Source: Macropodus opercularis
Lineage: Eukaryota > Chordata > Actinopteri > Anabantiformes > Osphronemidae
DNA length: 64,000 nucleotides
Direction: 5' to 3'
Assembly: GCA_030770545.1 (NCBI GenBank)
Contig: CM061105.1
Location: 4,943,001-5,007,000, forward strand
Below the pieces are notes generated by a model. The model had not been told where the DNA came from and did not search any database. It saw nothing but the letters and a program-made list of their open reading frames with translations. The stretch's first letter is position 1. Every line of letters begins with the position of its first letter. The translations under genes were made by a program, and so were the position numbers. Positions 24,801-38,419 of the stretch are shown here, piece after piece.

Positions 24801-25268
24801 TGTCCTAAACATGTAGTTGCACATGGTGAATTCAGCATTTTACGCTTATATCCAGTATGTGATGTGCTTTTGATGCACATGTGACACAAACGGTTCCACA
24901 AAATTATTATGTTTATTATTCAGGGATGAGCTGATAATAATAAGACACTTTATGTTGCCTTTTCCCCTTTTTTTGCTTAATAGATGTAGTGAATAAACAT
25001 CAAAACAAGCTAAAGTACATTTCTGCGATCGGCTGAATGAGTGGGTTAATGTTTTATCCATTAATTTCATGCAAGTACAAAAAAATAATCCAAAGGCAAT
25101 AAAAGAACAAAGACTTTTAAGGACTAAAGCAAAACAGAACAAAGCATTGACAGAGTGCTCAAGAGATGCTTCTTTTATAGAGCTAATAAAATTGCTGCTA
25201 ATTGCTTTCTATTAACCAATAACTTAGTTTGCAAGGCTGCAGGGCAACAGGCACCAGCCTGGTGCAAC

Positions 25269-25269
<1 letters not shown>

Positions 25270-25320
<51 letters not shown>
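25270..25320. repeat. (CA)n microsatellite
   Basis: A pure CA run of about 50 bp. Confidence 0.97.
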
Positions 25321-25321
<1 letters not shown>

Positions 25322-26107
25322 ATGCATAAAACCACAATGGTACATAATTCTGTGAAGTCAGTGTATCCTGCTTCTCACAGGACGAGCTCAGAGGGTGCGT
25401 TGTTTGTTAGGTAAGGTGCCCTCTTGTTGACACTCTAGGCGATGAATCCCCCGCTTGTTCAAAACAAGCCAGCGCTTTGTCCTTGTCAGCTGTTGTATAT
25501 CTAAAGATGATTTTCTGCGTTTGAAGATGCCAGAGATGGGGGGGGGGGACTCTCCATACATCACCCAGCGCAGGTTAAATGCTCCCAGAAAAAAACAGAC
25601 AGCGCTGAGTGTCTGTATGCTGGGGGCGGCTTTCTGAGTTTGCGGTTATAAATTGTAAATTGTAAATCTATGCTGCCGGACAAAAGCTGTAAAAGTCTAA
25701 AATGGGAGATAGTAAAACGCCAGAAGCCACATTTTTTTACCCACTTATGTCAGGGCGTCTTTAAAGGGCCATGACCTGCCAGTGTCACATAATTGTCTGA
25801 GCAGTAAACACAGATTATAGAGCAGTGATGAGAAAAGTGAGCAAATATAAGACAAGCAACGTTAACAGCTGCAGCTAATACATGGGGAAAAAGATGCCAG
25901 ACTATAGAGTCACTTAATGACACGCCAGCCAACCCAGCTGTATTAATATATTTATTATATTATATAATGTAAATGCAAAGAAATCAGTGGGCTGGTGGAT
26001 GTGGAAAGCCCCCAACACCCGTAATGATAATAACACCACTAATAAGTGTCGTTGCTGTGTCGTTACTTCTAATTAGTTGACCTGTATTTTAATGAAAAGC
26101 TTATTTA

Positions 26108-26420
26108 GTGCAGACTCCTTACACCTCAACAATGAACCGTACAGAGGATTTGCTCATTTCTCCCTCCTTTGCTCCTCCTCTCCTGTCTCTGCCTGCTGAG
26201 TCCTTGTACAGATTAGCTGTAATTGCCCAGGGCTCAGATCAGGTGCTCAATTATTTAAGGGCTATTATTTTGCTATGTACAGTACATACTATTACACTGA
26301 TGAGGCTGCCAATAAATATATTAAAAAGTGGCCGCCAGGTCGGGCCAACATGGGCTCTTAAGTTCCCATTGTGCAGGTTTTTAAAAATGTCACACATTAG
26401 TAATCAGTGTTAACGTAGCC
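26108..26420. promoter_or_regulatory. Candidate conserved noncoding element upstream of ednrb
   Basis: This is dense, complex (non-repeat) AT-rich sequence with homeodomain-type words: TTAGCTGTAATTGCCC, CAATTATTT and AATAAATATATT. A fortuitous 101-residue frame runs through it, but the translation has no family resemblance. It lies about 2 kb upstream of the ednrb leader exon. The enhancer assignment is a guess pending alignment with other fishes. Confidence 0.22.
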
Positions 26421-28100
26421 TAGCTGAGAACATTTCTCCTTTTGTTGTACTTACTGCGTCATCTTGAGTTTTAGTGTTCGTTGCTCGATGGCTCCAGGGC
26501 TGGAATCTGAGCCAAACGACTGTCTCCCTGCTCACAAGGCTCCCTTTCTGCTCCTCACATCCAAGGGGTGATATTATGGCAGCTTTGCCATCACATGGCA
26601 CGTTGAACATTACAAACACAAATAGCTGCGAGCTGTAAAAAGGAAGAAACCTTTTCTAATACAAACAGCGAAAATGAGGCGCCAGCACCTACAGATTGTG
26701 TTACATTAAGGGTAATTTATCAATTTGTTGGGTACTTTTAATGTAATTTGTAATCAAAATGCATGTATTTTGCTATATGTGTCAAATAAATGCATTAGAA
26801 TAGTACTATGCATGACATCTATCGAAGTAAAAGTATAAATTAGGATAATACGTAATAAAATGGGTGCAGAATTCTAAATGTGCTTATTTGCATACAAAGC
26901 ATATATTATGTACTTTATTAAGTATACTGACAATTTTATAAAAGCTATAGTAAATATAGTTTCTGGAAAAAAAACAGTGGCAACCTGTGATGATGGATGA
27001 AATCTATATAGTTATTGAATTTATCTTTACCTTTAATTTGACTTGATTTTTGTACCACGTACAAATAAGGACAAACTTAAAAGCCGGAAACAAACTGTGG
27101 ATCTGTGTGATCCTGAAGCAACATCAGTGACTGGTCACTATCTCACATGCTTCCTGTACTCTCCTAGTAAAGCAGAGTAGGTGGTTGTAGATAAGCATCT
27201 CTTTCCTCTTAACTCGCTTTCTTCTTTTGCTCAAGTGCACGCGAAGCAAACAGAGTCTTGCTAATAGAAGCTCCATCAGGCTCCAGGGAGATGGTAATCT
27301 AGCAGAGAAGCACATCTGGGGCTCATGGTCATCTGGTCTGTGGAATAACTCTTCTCAGAATCTCTGGGCTTTACAGGAACCTCATCATCACGAATGTACA
27401 GCAACGCACACATACAGTATTACTTTAAGTTTGTCTAAATATCACAAACCCAACACGAGACCTGCTGGAGGGCTGTTACATATGAGTGTGCAATAAATTA
27501 AGGCATGGAAAAAAAGAGCTCACCGTGGCTTTAATTTGAAAAAGTTATAAGACCACTAGTTTTATCTCCAAGTTGATTCTTGTCAATGAAACGTGTATTA
27601 TTATGTATATTCTAAAGGTCCTCTATCATGTTTTTCAAAGTAAAACAACAAAACAATAAATAGCTCTGAGTAATGGCACTGCACCAATTTGAGCAGCGAC
27701 TATTTGGACTCTCTCGTGAAAGAAAGCAACCACTGGCGTACTGAGCGACACACAGAAACTGGCTCAGTAGCTGGTAACAAAATAATTGAGATTGCTGTAA
27801 AGAAAAAAAACCCTGCTGAGTGTAAAGCTGAGACCAGACTATGATGGAGACAAGAGCTCTACTAACACACGTTTGGCTTTACCTTTCAGCTCCAACACTT
27901 AATGTTTACATTGTCTAATATACCTATGAGTACATGAAATAAAACCAGAATGAAAACTATAACAATAAATAAATGTTACCACTGATTACTATACTCAGTA
28001 GTAACTTATTAAGTCCGCAACAGCTGACTCGCGACTTCACACCGGGTTGCTGGTGAACATCCCGCCTGCTTTCCACTGGCTTGCCCCACCCTGTTCACTC

Positions 28101-28402
28101 CATAAAAAGAGCAGGGGGGTGGAGCAGCAGGCTCTTAGGGCTGCGTTCACAGAGACTCAGTGCTGGAGAAGAGTGAAGTACTGGACCAGAGGAGCAGAGG
28201 GAAGCTTTTGCATCACAGAGCTAGATAGTTGTCCTTTTACCTTGACAGTACTAACAGGGAGCAACCGCCGCTGTTGGGGATGACGGGACGTCACTGCAGA
28301 AACATAATCCCTCTTCCTCTGTCCTGAGAAGTTAAGATTTGCTGGGAAGTTTGATTTAAGTGGCATAAATATTGCTGGATTGATACCACAGGTAAAACTT
28401 AG
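28101..28402 (+). promoter_or_regulatory. ednrb: ednrb core promoter and untranslated leader exon
   Basis: A TATA-like CATAAAAA lies at 28101-28108, predicting transcription start near 28,130. A strong splice donor, AG|GTAAGT, follows at 28403, with a weaker alternative at 28392. The matching acceptor TTTCAG ends at 28676, 63 nt before the start codon, so the leader is split by an intron of about 274 bp. A noncoding leader exon is in keeping with EDNRB genes of other vertebrates. Start-site precision is inferred. Confidence 0.45.
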
Positions 28403-28739
28403 GTAAGTAAATGTTTAAAACCTTTATTTTACATTTTTATCACTGTTTAAATAGGTCAACGTCCTCACAAACGCTTTCATATTTTAGTGTCCCCCTGACT
28501 AAAAACACAGCATGTCTAAATTGTGTAATACTGATAAACCAGTACAACTTGTTTAAACACACAGTGTCAGTGTTCATGTGTTTAAACGTCTAAAGTTGGC
28601 AGAAAATAAAGATAGTGAATAAATAAAAAACTATAACTTATTAATAAATGCAGTTATTTCACCCAATATGTTTCAGGTGCATTCAACTAGAATAAGTCAC
28701 AGCTGTGTTGAAAACAAGAAACAGCAACAGACCTCCAGG

Positions 28740-29578
28740 ATGAAGACTCGTGTCCTCTGCATTGGGTTCCTCCTCGCGGCGAGTCACTTTCTCACAGCCG
28801 GTGCACAGCTGGAGCCGAAAAGCACTGCTCCCCAGAACCCCCCCGCTGCCACCGAGAGGCTCGGCCTCATAGAGCGAGACGCGCAGGGTCAGGTGAGGCC
28901 CAACATCTCCGTGCCCCGCCGCCTCCTGCCTCCGATGTGCACCGGCCCCACAGAAATACGCAACACCTTCAAGTACATCAACACGGTGGTGTCCTGCTTG
29001 GTGTTTGTTGTCGGTATCATTGGCAACGCGACTCTTCTGAGGATCATCTACAAGACTAAGTGCATGCGCAACGGGCCAAACATCCTGATCGGCAGCCTAG
29101 CGCTGGGAGACCTGTTGCACATTATTATTGGGATTCCCATTAACGTTTACAAGGTGGGTCAAGCTTTATGACAACTTGATGTATTTAGTTGCAATGATCC
29201 TTTACATGCAAATTGTATGTCCTGTATCGCAGCACACACACATGCCAGCGCACACCCACTCGCCCTCGAGAAGCAGCTTCTAGGTAGTAATCACATTTTA
29301 TTACTTTCTTGGATTCTGAGCCGCTCTATATCCCATTGTGTCTCTGGTATGTTGTTTTTGGGCCGGTTGTGCGTGCATGTGCGTGTACGTGTGTTTGTAG
29401 GTTGGCGCGGACACATTTCGGCTGGATATCATTCCTCGCAGCCTCGAAAAGGCTGTTTGAGGTTTTTTATGCGGTTCTGGTTTCATGTTAGACTGGCATT
29501 TTCGGTAAGCCTTTGGGGTTAGCGGTTCAGTCGCGATGGCTGAGATCTGAATAACGGGCCTGGACGTGCATTAAATGA

Positions 29579-29609
<31 letters not shown>

Positions 29610-32483
29610 TAGTAGAAAGCATCTGTATATTTGGGTAAGGGGGCAAGCTTGTTAAAACAACTGGTTGCAGTTGCATACCACAGCAGAGACAGGAGACACT
29701 GGGTGGTGTGGGGAGATAAAGGGTCACATATGATTCAGATATATTCTACACATTCCAGTCACCCATCCAAAGCGGCCATGACTGGTCTAATAGTTTAGGT
29801 CTAATAAAGTTTGACTTGAGTTGTTTGTAGCTCTAAAAACCCAAAACCAGTCAAGAAGGTAAAAGACACAACAGAATTTTTACCCTTTTTATTTTCGTCT
29901 GTACTTAACTTAACTCTCGGACGCCACCCCACTGGAAATGATAAATGGCCACAGGCCTTTTTCAAAATAAGGTTTGACTGCATACATTATTCATTAGAAA
30001 CAACATTTCTGTTTCCCTTGGGCAGAATTTCAGCACAAATTGATTTGAATTTGAATGAATTATTGATGCTGCATCATCCTATTAATCCGATTAACTATCA
30101 ATATTCTTAACACGATTCCACAATTGCGAATGATTTTAATATACCATGGAGTGAAAATGAGAGCGGCGTTAAATACGTGACAAATCGACACTGCTAACTC
30201 CAGCTTGACCCTAACGACTAATTCTCCGCTGGAAAATCAATAAGCGCACTCACAGAAATAAGATGCCATGTGAGGTGGAAGGTCCAGCCTCCTGTACTAC
30301 CACTGATATGGAGGCAGATAACTTGCTGCCCTCCGTAACATGGTTTAACTCAGTCATCAACTGCTTCTGTCTCCAGCTCCTGGCAGAAGACTGGCCGTTT
30401 GGGGTGACTCTGTGCAAGCTGGTGCCATTTGTCCAGAAGGCCTCAGTGGGGATCACGGTGTTAAGTCTGTGCGCTTTGAGCATTGACAGGTAAATTCAGT
30501 GACAAAGAACCCAGACTCTCACGTTAGCTTCGGTTTGACCTTTGACCTCCAGGTCATTCTAATGCCCTCACAAAATTGGTTTGCGGACTCACTGCACGTG
30601 ATGCATCTCACAGGTATCGTGCCGTTGCCTCATGGAGCCGTGTCAAAGGTATAGGAGTACCGATGTGGGTGGCTATCGAGCTGGCCCTCATCTGGATATT
30701 ATCCATCGCCCTGGCTGTGCCAGAGGCAATAGCCTTCGACATGATCACCATGGACTACAAAGGAGAACATTTGCGGATCTGCTTGCTGCACCCCATGCAG
30801 AAGTCTGGCTTTATGAAGGTGAGTAGAAGCCCCAGACCCTCAGAGACCTATATGTCAGTGCGGAGGAAGACGTTCGTGTTGACACAGCTGCACGTATTAG
30901 AAACCTACACATGTTCATAAAGTGCGTGCTGACATGTACAAACACACACAGATGCAGGTGTGCGTTTTGGCACACGTGCTGATTTGTTTATGGACAAACG
31001 TGGATTCTGAGAACGCTGAGGTCGGGGTCACGCAGAGTTTAGAGAGAATGAAACGCTCTCATGTAGTAAAGCCTCGCAATGTTTATCATAGGAACTATCT
31101 CGGCTGATAATACTGCAGCGTCTGCTTGTGAACTGCATGTACATTTCTGAGTTAACCTGTTTTCCATCAACCTTACAATAACATCAAGGTACCATTTTAA
31201 TCCCACAGAGATACTGTTATCCGGTCTTGGACGCACTGTGGATATGGAGCAATTTACTCTGACATGCGTCACCTTTCACTTAATCTCTCTTTTACAGATG
31301 TCTGTGTTTATTCCACGGTCGTTGCTGTTTTTCTTTTTCTCCTGTAGTTTTATAAACGGGCAAAGGACTGGTGGCTGTTCAGTGCATATTTCTGCCTGCC
31401 ATTGGCCTGCACTGCTGTTTTCTACACGCTGATGACCTTTGAGATGCTTAATAAGAACGTCCAGATTGCGATTAGTGATCACCTCAAACAGGTTTGATTT
31501 TGACATTCATTTTATTTTGCCGGTTTTTCTGTATGTATTTATTACTTGACACATTTGCAGAGTAAAATATTTCAATTTATTTGATCTTTTCCAAAATGTT
31601 GCCACAGTTATTGCAACGCCAAACACAGCAGAGCACAATCCGTTTTCCATAGTGTTTGTTTTCTGTTTGTGTCCAGCGGAGGGAGGTGGCAAAGACGGTT
31701 TTCTGCCTGGTTCTGGTCTTCGCTCTGTGCTGGCTACCGCTCCACCTCAGCCGCATCCTGAAGCTTACTATCTACGATGAGAAAGATCCCAACCGGTGTG
31801 AGCTGCTCAGGTAGGGAGGAAGTAGGATTTCCACAGTGTACAAGACAAAACGTGTCCACAGCATCATTTAAGAGAAAAATGTGTCTCGTAATGTGACTCT
31901 TTCAGTTTCTTCTTGGTCTTGGATTATATTGGCATTAACATGGCATCTGTCAACTCCTGTATCAACCCCATCGCCCTCTACATGGTCAGCAAGCGCTTCA
32001 AGAACTGCTTCAGGGTAAGGTGCACTTCAGTCTTTGTAGCCAAGATTTTAATGACAAGATTGATGTCTCTCTCCTGTTTATTAGCAAGAGCATGAAGAAG
32101 GGTTAGCTCAGGTTATCACAAGGCCTGGAAACCCAGTGGCATGAAAAAAAAAAACGTGTCTTGTATGTAATTACTACTATAAACACAGTCAGAATGTAAT
32201 CTAATCAGATGCTGATGCTGGTATTATCGACACGCTGAAATATTCCTGCAAAGAGAGCAAGAGAAGGACAATAAGCGAATGCTCACTGTCCTGCGTTGCT
32301 GTCAGGCGTCACCTAGTGAATTCTCCCAAATTCCTTGACATCCTCTAGTCTCGCCTCTGCTGCTGGTTCCTACCGGCGGAGATGCTGATGGATGAGAAGC
32401 AGTCGTGCATTAAGATGAAAGTCACCGAGCGAGCCTCCGACCACAGCAACTACTGTATAACAAACAAATCCAGTACCGCCTGA
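28740..32483 (+). CDS. ednrb: Endothelin receptor type B, 7 coding exons
   Basis: Coding exons: 28740-29153, 30377-30489, 30614-30818, 31348-31491, 31677-31810, 31906-32014, 32349-32483 (TGA). The product is 417 aa, against about 442 in human. It is a class A GPCR for endothelins, coupled to G proteins at the plasma membrane. Seen: a signal peptide at about 1-22, an N-glycosylation site NIS at 55, TM1 from about 79, TM2 from about 113, DRY at 175-177, CWLP of TM6 at 310-313, NPIALY of TM7 at 357-362, and a CC pair at 377-378 for tail palmitoylation. The NDPNRCELL-like loop and the tail EKQSC-KMK mark it as type B, not type A. In fishes these receptors act in neural crest and pigment-cell development and in vascular tone. 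The ATG at 28740 follows the leader acceptor; the in-frame ATG at 28668 lies in the leader intron. Whether this is the a or b teleost copy cannot be settled here. Confidence 0.95.
29154..30376 (+). other. ednrb: ednrb intron 1 (coding)
   Basis: A 1.2-kb intron after the TM2 exon, carrying a (GT)n(GA)n tract at about 29,578-29,609. No other feature is recognised in it. Confidence 0.75.
29578..29609. repeat. (GT)n(GA)n microsatellite in ednrb intron
   Basis: A GT run passes into a short GA run. Confidence 0.93.
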
Positions 32484-33225
32484 AGAGAGGCCCGCTAGTG
32501 GAAATAGACAACCAAAACGAAATATTGACGTATGGATCACCGAATGTTGGTAAAGGCCCGTTGTTGCTTCATCTCACGCATCATATGAAGTCGTCTACAG
32601 CTGTTACCAGATGTTTCTTGGCTAATCAGCCCTCCACTGAGCCTAAACCCAAACACCTTCCAGCACGGAGCCCTGCTCACGTCAGAGCAGTTAAATAAGC
32701 TGTATTCTCGAATAACATGTGTGATATGTGTGAAATAACCTAAGTGGCGTTATTACTGACCAGGGGCGAAGTTCACGACAAATGTTATGGAAAATCAAGG
32801 GGTCAAGGGTCAATTTGAAATCTCGTAGCCGGGGTAGTGAATGTTACTCTGATGCTATGAAGTGAGTGAGTTCTGCCTTGTCTGGTCTGTTTATGAGCGT
32901 GATGCTTTGTAACATGCTGCCTCCACACTCAGCAGCAGCTTGGAAATAATTAGCTATTAATCTAACGCTATTGTTTGTTGGGTTTTTTTTACACATATTC
33001 ACTTTGAAATGTATGCGTATTTACAAATGTTGTTTTTATAGAAAATTATAAGACATACTTCATCACTAATGCATTGAAGTGTATCGTTTCTGGGTGACTC
33101 CCCTCTAGTTACTAAACTACTGACGTGTGAGCGTCAGCTTTTGTTAAGCAATGTTTCTATCTCATTTCCTCAGCCCGTACGAAAAGAGGTACGCGTTTCC
33201 TTCCTAATAAATAAAACTATTACAG
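32484..33225 (+). other. ednrb: ednrb 3' UTR
   Basis: Overlapping AATAAA signals at 33206-33211 and 33210-33215 give a 3' UTR of about 730 bp. The open frame at 32,498-32,698 inside it has no homology I recognise and is not called. Confidence 0.55.
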
Positions 33226-36200
33226 CGCTAAGATTAATTGGTGTGCGTGTTTCCAAGCATGCGTTGATGTAAGCGTGACAGCAGACGACATCATCATGTG
33301 ACGGTGAAAGCGAAGTCTTTTATTTTTCTCCCCGGTTCTCAGCCACACACAGACACGCACACAGCTTTGACCTGGGAACGTTCCTTCGGGCTAAACCACT
33401 GTCACACATGTCACATTAGCTGTCAAAGAAGCTTTCTGTCTTGTGATCTCTCACCACCCGTCCTTAACTCATCTCCTCCTCCTCATCTCTTTTAGCCTCC
33501 ATTCTTTTCTTCTGTTTTGCTTTTTTTTTTGGGGTCTGGCCTTTTTATCTCCAGCCTGTCTCCTGTCCTCGCCTTTCTTCTCTCGATAACCCCTCTGCCT
33601 TCAGTGTATTTTCAACAAAACCACTGCAGTTTGACATTAAACCAGCTGCACTGTGAGCTCAGGGAAAACACATTTGCCACATTCCTCCTTAAATTGTCTC
33701 CATATCTACTTCCAAACAAGGTTAAACTGATATATCTGTTTGTGAATACCGGCATACAGTACAGCCTCCACTGATATGATGGATCATCCCACACACACAC
33801 ACAAAAAATAAGAGTCACAAAAAGTAAATAAATTTTGTTCATTGAGCTACTTACTGAACAGTCCATAAATCAAAGTGTAATTAGCTCAGGGGCAATTTAG
33901 AATCTCATATTTTGCTCGGCAAGACTTGTGTTTTAAATTAAATTGTTTATTCGCCAGGGACTCTTGATTTATGTTAATCTGGGCTCTACTGAGAGCAGCT
34001 GTAATCTACAGTTTATGCTAACTTTTCACAGATTTGATATATCATTGCTGTTTTGTTGTTGTTCAAGTTGTTTAACTTTGGACGTTAACACTTACTTTCC
34101 TGACAACCGCCAAAAACAAGACTAGATCTACGTGTGTACGATAGTAGTGTACCATAGCGTGCACTCCTGAAGATTATCTAAATCTTATAAATCTAGACAA
34201 AATAATCATAAATGTTACATAAACGCAATATTGAATGATAAAAAAAATTGACAGTGAATATCACAGCAGGTTAGCAAAGATTTGGTAATGTGCAATAAAA
34301 AATATAAAAAAGTCTGAAGTCAGGGCATAGCATGTAAACAAAGTCAGCCCAACACACCCTCAGAGCTACAGCCCAGACGGCCTCCTGCTCTATCGTCTCA
34401 TTAGTGAGGAGTCTTTATGCTACATGCACCTGTAGTTTTCTATGCAGACATCAACATGATTACAGAGGACAACAAGTGAAAACTCTCCGCTGGAGAGTTA
34501 ATCCCTGTTATTGCTGGAAGGATTCAGAAGAAAACAGCAGAAAACCTGCAGAAGCAGAAGGTTAAAGGAGAAGTGGTCCCCGTTGGCAGCAAAGCTACTA
34601 TAAACGTCATCGTGTGAGCTTCTTTGCTCTCGACAAACTGTTTCCCTTTATTAACTCCCCTGAACTCTGGCTGGAACACACACACACGCCATCTCTCCAA
34701 ACAAACACACACCTACGTGCATCTGGTCGCCTTGAGCGCACACACAGTCTCACACGTACAATCCTGCACAGTTTGTTTTCGCCTCTCCTCAGCTAGGCCA
34801 GGATGTGCTGGAAAATGGTCGAGTCGGAGGCGGGATAGTTTTGTTTTTGGTTCTCGGGGGACGGGGCGTGAGCAGATCTGCTCCGGCACCTCTCCGCTCT
34901 CTCATACTTTCACGTTTATCTACCCTCTGCATCCAACCTTTGTCATATTTGTGCTGGCAAACTGCGTTCAGAAACAATGGTTAGGGACAGCATGAATTTA
35001 TTACACATATTTGGAGTAGAGTCTCTGTAATACTCCATATGCACATGCATGAAATACCTTCTGCATATTTGCCTAATTTGCTGCTCTGTGTTTGGTCACA
35101 TACCGCTGATTTCGTACTTGAAGGAATAGTTGATAGATGACACAAAAGCACAAGTCATCACTGGCTTCCACAGATGCAGAAGGTGAGCAGAAGGAATTCA
35201 TTAGACTAGACTCTAGACTCAGGAGCATTTCTTTCATCTGTTTCACCCCTGAGCTCTACACCAGGGGACAGCGCACACATTGTTCCTTTCATGACAGTGA
35301 AATAACTGCTACAATCTTACATCTCAATCCCACAGTGAAGTGATATTCATTATTATTATCGTTTTTATTATCAACATTCATTGATATAAACATGACAGAT
35401 AATTAAATGCACCTACATTGTGTTATAAACAAAAATAAATATCTAAAATGGAGCTTGTGTTAAGAATAATGAGCAAACTAAACATATACATTGTCCCTAC
35501 ATTAGGATTATTGCTCCGTAACAGCAACACCCTCCATCTGTCTCACACACAATCATATTGCACCAATCAAACCCTGCTTTATGCTTCTTCGAAAAAACAT
35601 TATGGGAGTCAAACTTTGTTTTGAGCCAAACCAGCACATTCTTGCTGTCCGTACTTACAGAAGTGGGAAGAATGGCAAAAACAAATAAAAGGGACATTTT
35701 GTTTATTTTGCATTATCAGTCTTAGAGAAAGAGTAAATCAATCCATCCGATTAAAGAAAAAGAATTTAAAAATATTATGCTGATGTTTCTCGTAAATATT
35801 TCAAATATGCAAATGTTCATAATATCAGATATCATAATATTCAGAATCCTCATAATATTATTTTGTAATTATAAACAACTTCCTAAACCCCCACGTTGCC
35901 AAAATGCTTCCACCAATGTCAGCTTCACACATGTCGCTCAGGCTGATTAAAAGTCCTACAACAGAGAAGAAACTACTTTAAGTACGGATCTGGTCGAGGA
36001 ACAGAACAGACGCAACATTATAGCAATACACTGGATCCAGGAGCCTGTGACAAGATTATTTGTATATACAGTTCACATTAGGGAGAGTTAGGCAACTTTT
36101 AGATGCGGTGAAGGCAGAGCTGACTAAAGAAGAGCCTGTTCTCATGAGAGACCTGAAGCTTCCTTAAAAACAGTGGTGACAGCGATCACACAGCCTGTAC

Positions 36201-37660
36201 CAGACTCCTCACTATGACGGAACAACACTCCCGGGGTGTGTGTGAGTTTACATTTTAGTTTTATCTCCTTCCATGTCTTGTTTATTTTAAAAAGCAAAGA
36301 AGCTGAGTCAGTGAGATGATGGTTTAGTCTTGTTGCTGGTGCAAAGTGTTGCCACTAGGGAGCAACAGGGACTGAATAAAGGACAAACGTGTTTCACTTT
36401 ATGAGTCTCTCCTTGGCTTTATATATTGTATATATTAAATATATTACCTTTGTTACTCAGCTTTTGGGTACTTTTGCATTCATATATCAACAACTACACA
36501 ATAGACAACTAGTTATTCATTACACATCCATCGGCTATTCACCCTCATAAAAACCGCTGTGCTGTTTGCAAGACCTGTTGCTTGACTAGCTGCTGCTTTA
36601 CATTGCAAATACGCCCGTGTTTACACTTCCTCTACGCTGACAATGGTCACTATGGGTTACCTTGACTCACAACACAGGTAACCAATCACAACTCACAGGG
36701 GGGCAGGTCTGTGCAAAACAAAGAGGAAGTAAAAACTGACAAGGACTAAAGGGACCAAGAAAAAAAAAAACCAACCCCAAGACGATCCACGCTGATCTAA
36801 AGTCTGCGCGCCACCTTCCCTGGTGACTGGGAACCCTGCAAGAGAAACTGATCCCAGGTCTGTGAGCACATAGATGTTCCATGTTTGCCAAAAGGGTTAC
36901 GGACTATTTCTGTTGCTCTCTTGGATCCTCCAGGCAGCTGCTGCTCTGCCAGAGCCAGGCGCCAGTTTTTAACCCACGGTAAGCCTAAAGCTCCTGTATT
37001 CTATATAACACACCTATTAGTCTACAAAGTAAAATACCTCAAACAACAAGAAGAGCTGGTAGCTCTTTGTGTGACGGTGTGTTACATTACATGTGCTGAA
37101 GGGAAAGTGAAAGTGTTTTTCTGAGAATGTGTGAGTTTCTAACCGGGGTTGATTAAACGTGGTTTCAACGTCTTGACAGAGTGGGTTTATTAGAACGACA
37201 ATACACTTCAAATGACAGCTAAAGCAAACACATGTATATACACCACAAAGGTCATAAATGCTGTACGCTGTGACCGCCTGCACCGTTCCCTCCCTCTGCT
37301 CTCTACACATTTCACTGTGTGTTCATTTAACAAGGCCCAGTTACCCAGAGCAACAGGACTGGTCTTATCAGCCGTTCCCTCGCTCGCCATACGGTTATCA
37401 GCCTGGCCTAGTTCACATCCACATACGCACTCTCTGCCCCTTTCTGTCAAACACACCCGCACTCTTCTATCTCGGCTGCTGACTCTCTTACACACACACA
37501 CACACACATACGTAAACTGAGGAATGAATGTTATGGGGGCTTATCAGTGTCCTTAGGGGTCTGGCAGCCACTTCACACAGCCAGATCCCAGTGCCAAGGC
37601 CACAGAGGCAAACCTATGTGACCAGAGAACTGATGAACAAGCCCTCTATGCCGTTAGAGA

Positions 37661-37700
37661 GTATATAAAAGCAGCAGGCTGCGGGGCACGCTGACAATGA
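37661..37700 (+). promoter_or_regulatory. Orphan TATA-box promoter candidate
   Basis: TATATAAAAG in GC-richer surroundings (followed by GCAGCAGGCTGCGGGGCACG) has the layout of a TATA box with an initiator about 25-30 nt downstream. No coding exon follows directly. It might start an elf1 leader exon or a noncoding RNA, or be chance. Confidence 0.25.
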
Positions 37701-38356
37701 ACACAAGGCACATGGCGTAATATAACAGTGGCTGCTAGTTGAAGAACAAGAAATGCAGACGTCTGTAAGGCAGAGACATCAAATCAGCTCTTACTGCATG
37801 TCGTCATGTTTACTACATGTTCTTTCTTTTTTTTTAATTTTATAGTAAAATAATCTAACCAGCAACTCTAAATAGTATCAAAATCACATTTTCAGAAACA
37901 TAACTCACTAATATTATTTTTAATGTATTACATGTGAAGTAGGTTTTCTTAATGAAGAAATTCTATAACTACACAGTTAAACCAGGTGTATGAAAAAAAA
38001 AACATTTACATATAGGAGGCAGCAACCTGCAAATACCTAAAGACATTTCAAGGCTTGTAAATGATTGTGTGGACCACATTTCTGTTATAAATAATCAATG
38101 GCTATTATATATCAAAGAGCTCTGTAAAGCAAAAAAGGAGCAGCTTCTTGGTCTGAAGAGTAAAACCCTTATTCCACTCATGTCCTATGTAAATCATTAA
38201 GCGCCAAATGACTGCAAACACCAGAGGAAGTTAAAAATGAGAGGGCCAGTGCTGGCAGAGTTGTTGGCAGCGGTTTGGCACAGGAACTCAGGAAGTGGTA
38301 CCTCCTAACTGAGCTGTGCTTCCTGTGTGATAACTGACCCAAACATGTAGCCTCTA

Positions 38357-38357
<1 letters not shown>

Positions 38358-38414
<57 letters not shown>
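38358..38414. repeat. (CA)n microsatellite
   Basis: A pure CA run of about 56 bp. Confidence 0.97.

Positions 38415-38419
<5 letters not shown>

Larger units (their letters stand above)
15761..28090. other. Gene-free interval between slc25a30 and ednrb
   Basis: No exon of a recognised family is visible on either strand over about 12 kb. The open frames are short, unsupported, and often run through low-complexity sequence. The interval contains CA and A/T tracts, a perfect 14-bp inverted repeat at 17,859-17,895 and a conserved-looking AT/homeodomain-site-rich patch near 26,110-26,420. Long gene-poor flanks are typical for developmentally regulated receptor genes such as EDNRB, so distal enhancers are plausible here; that is inference. 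Confidence 0.6.

Noticed and set aside
26108..26413. 101-residue plus-strand frame
   Set aside because: No recognisable domain, unusual composition for a protein, and the sequence looks noncoding; reported only as a possible regulatory block.
28668..28739. Upstream in-frame ATG of ednrb
   Set aside because: It lies on the intron side of the TTTCAG acceptor ending at 28676. The added residues are not signal-peptide-like, whereas the ATG at 28740 opens a proper signal peptide.
32498..32698. 66-residue frame after ednrb
   Set aside because: It lies entirely within the ednrb 3' UTR before the AATAAA signals and has no family resemblance.
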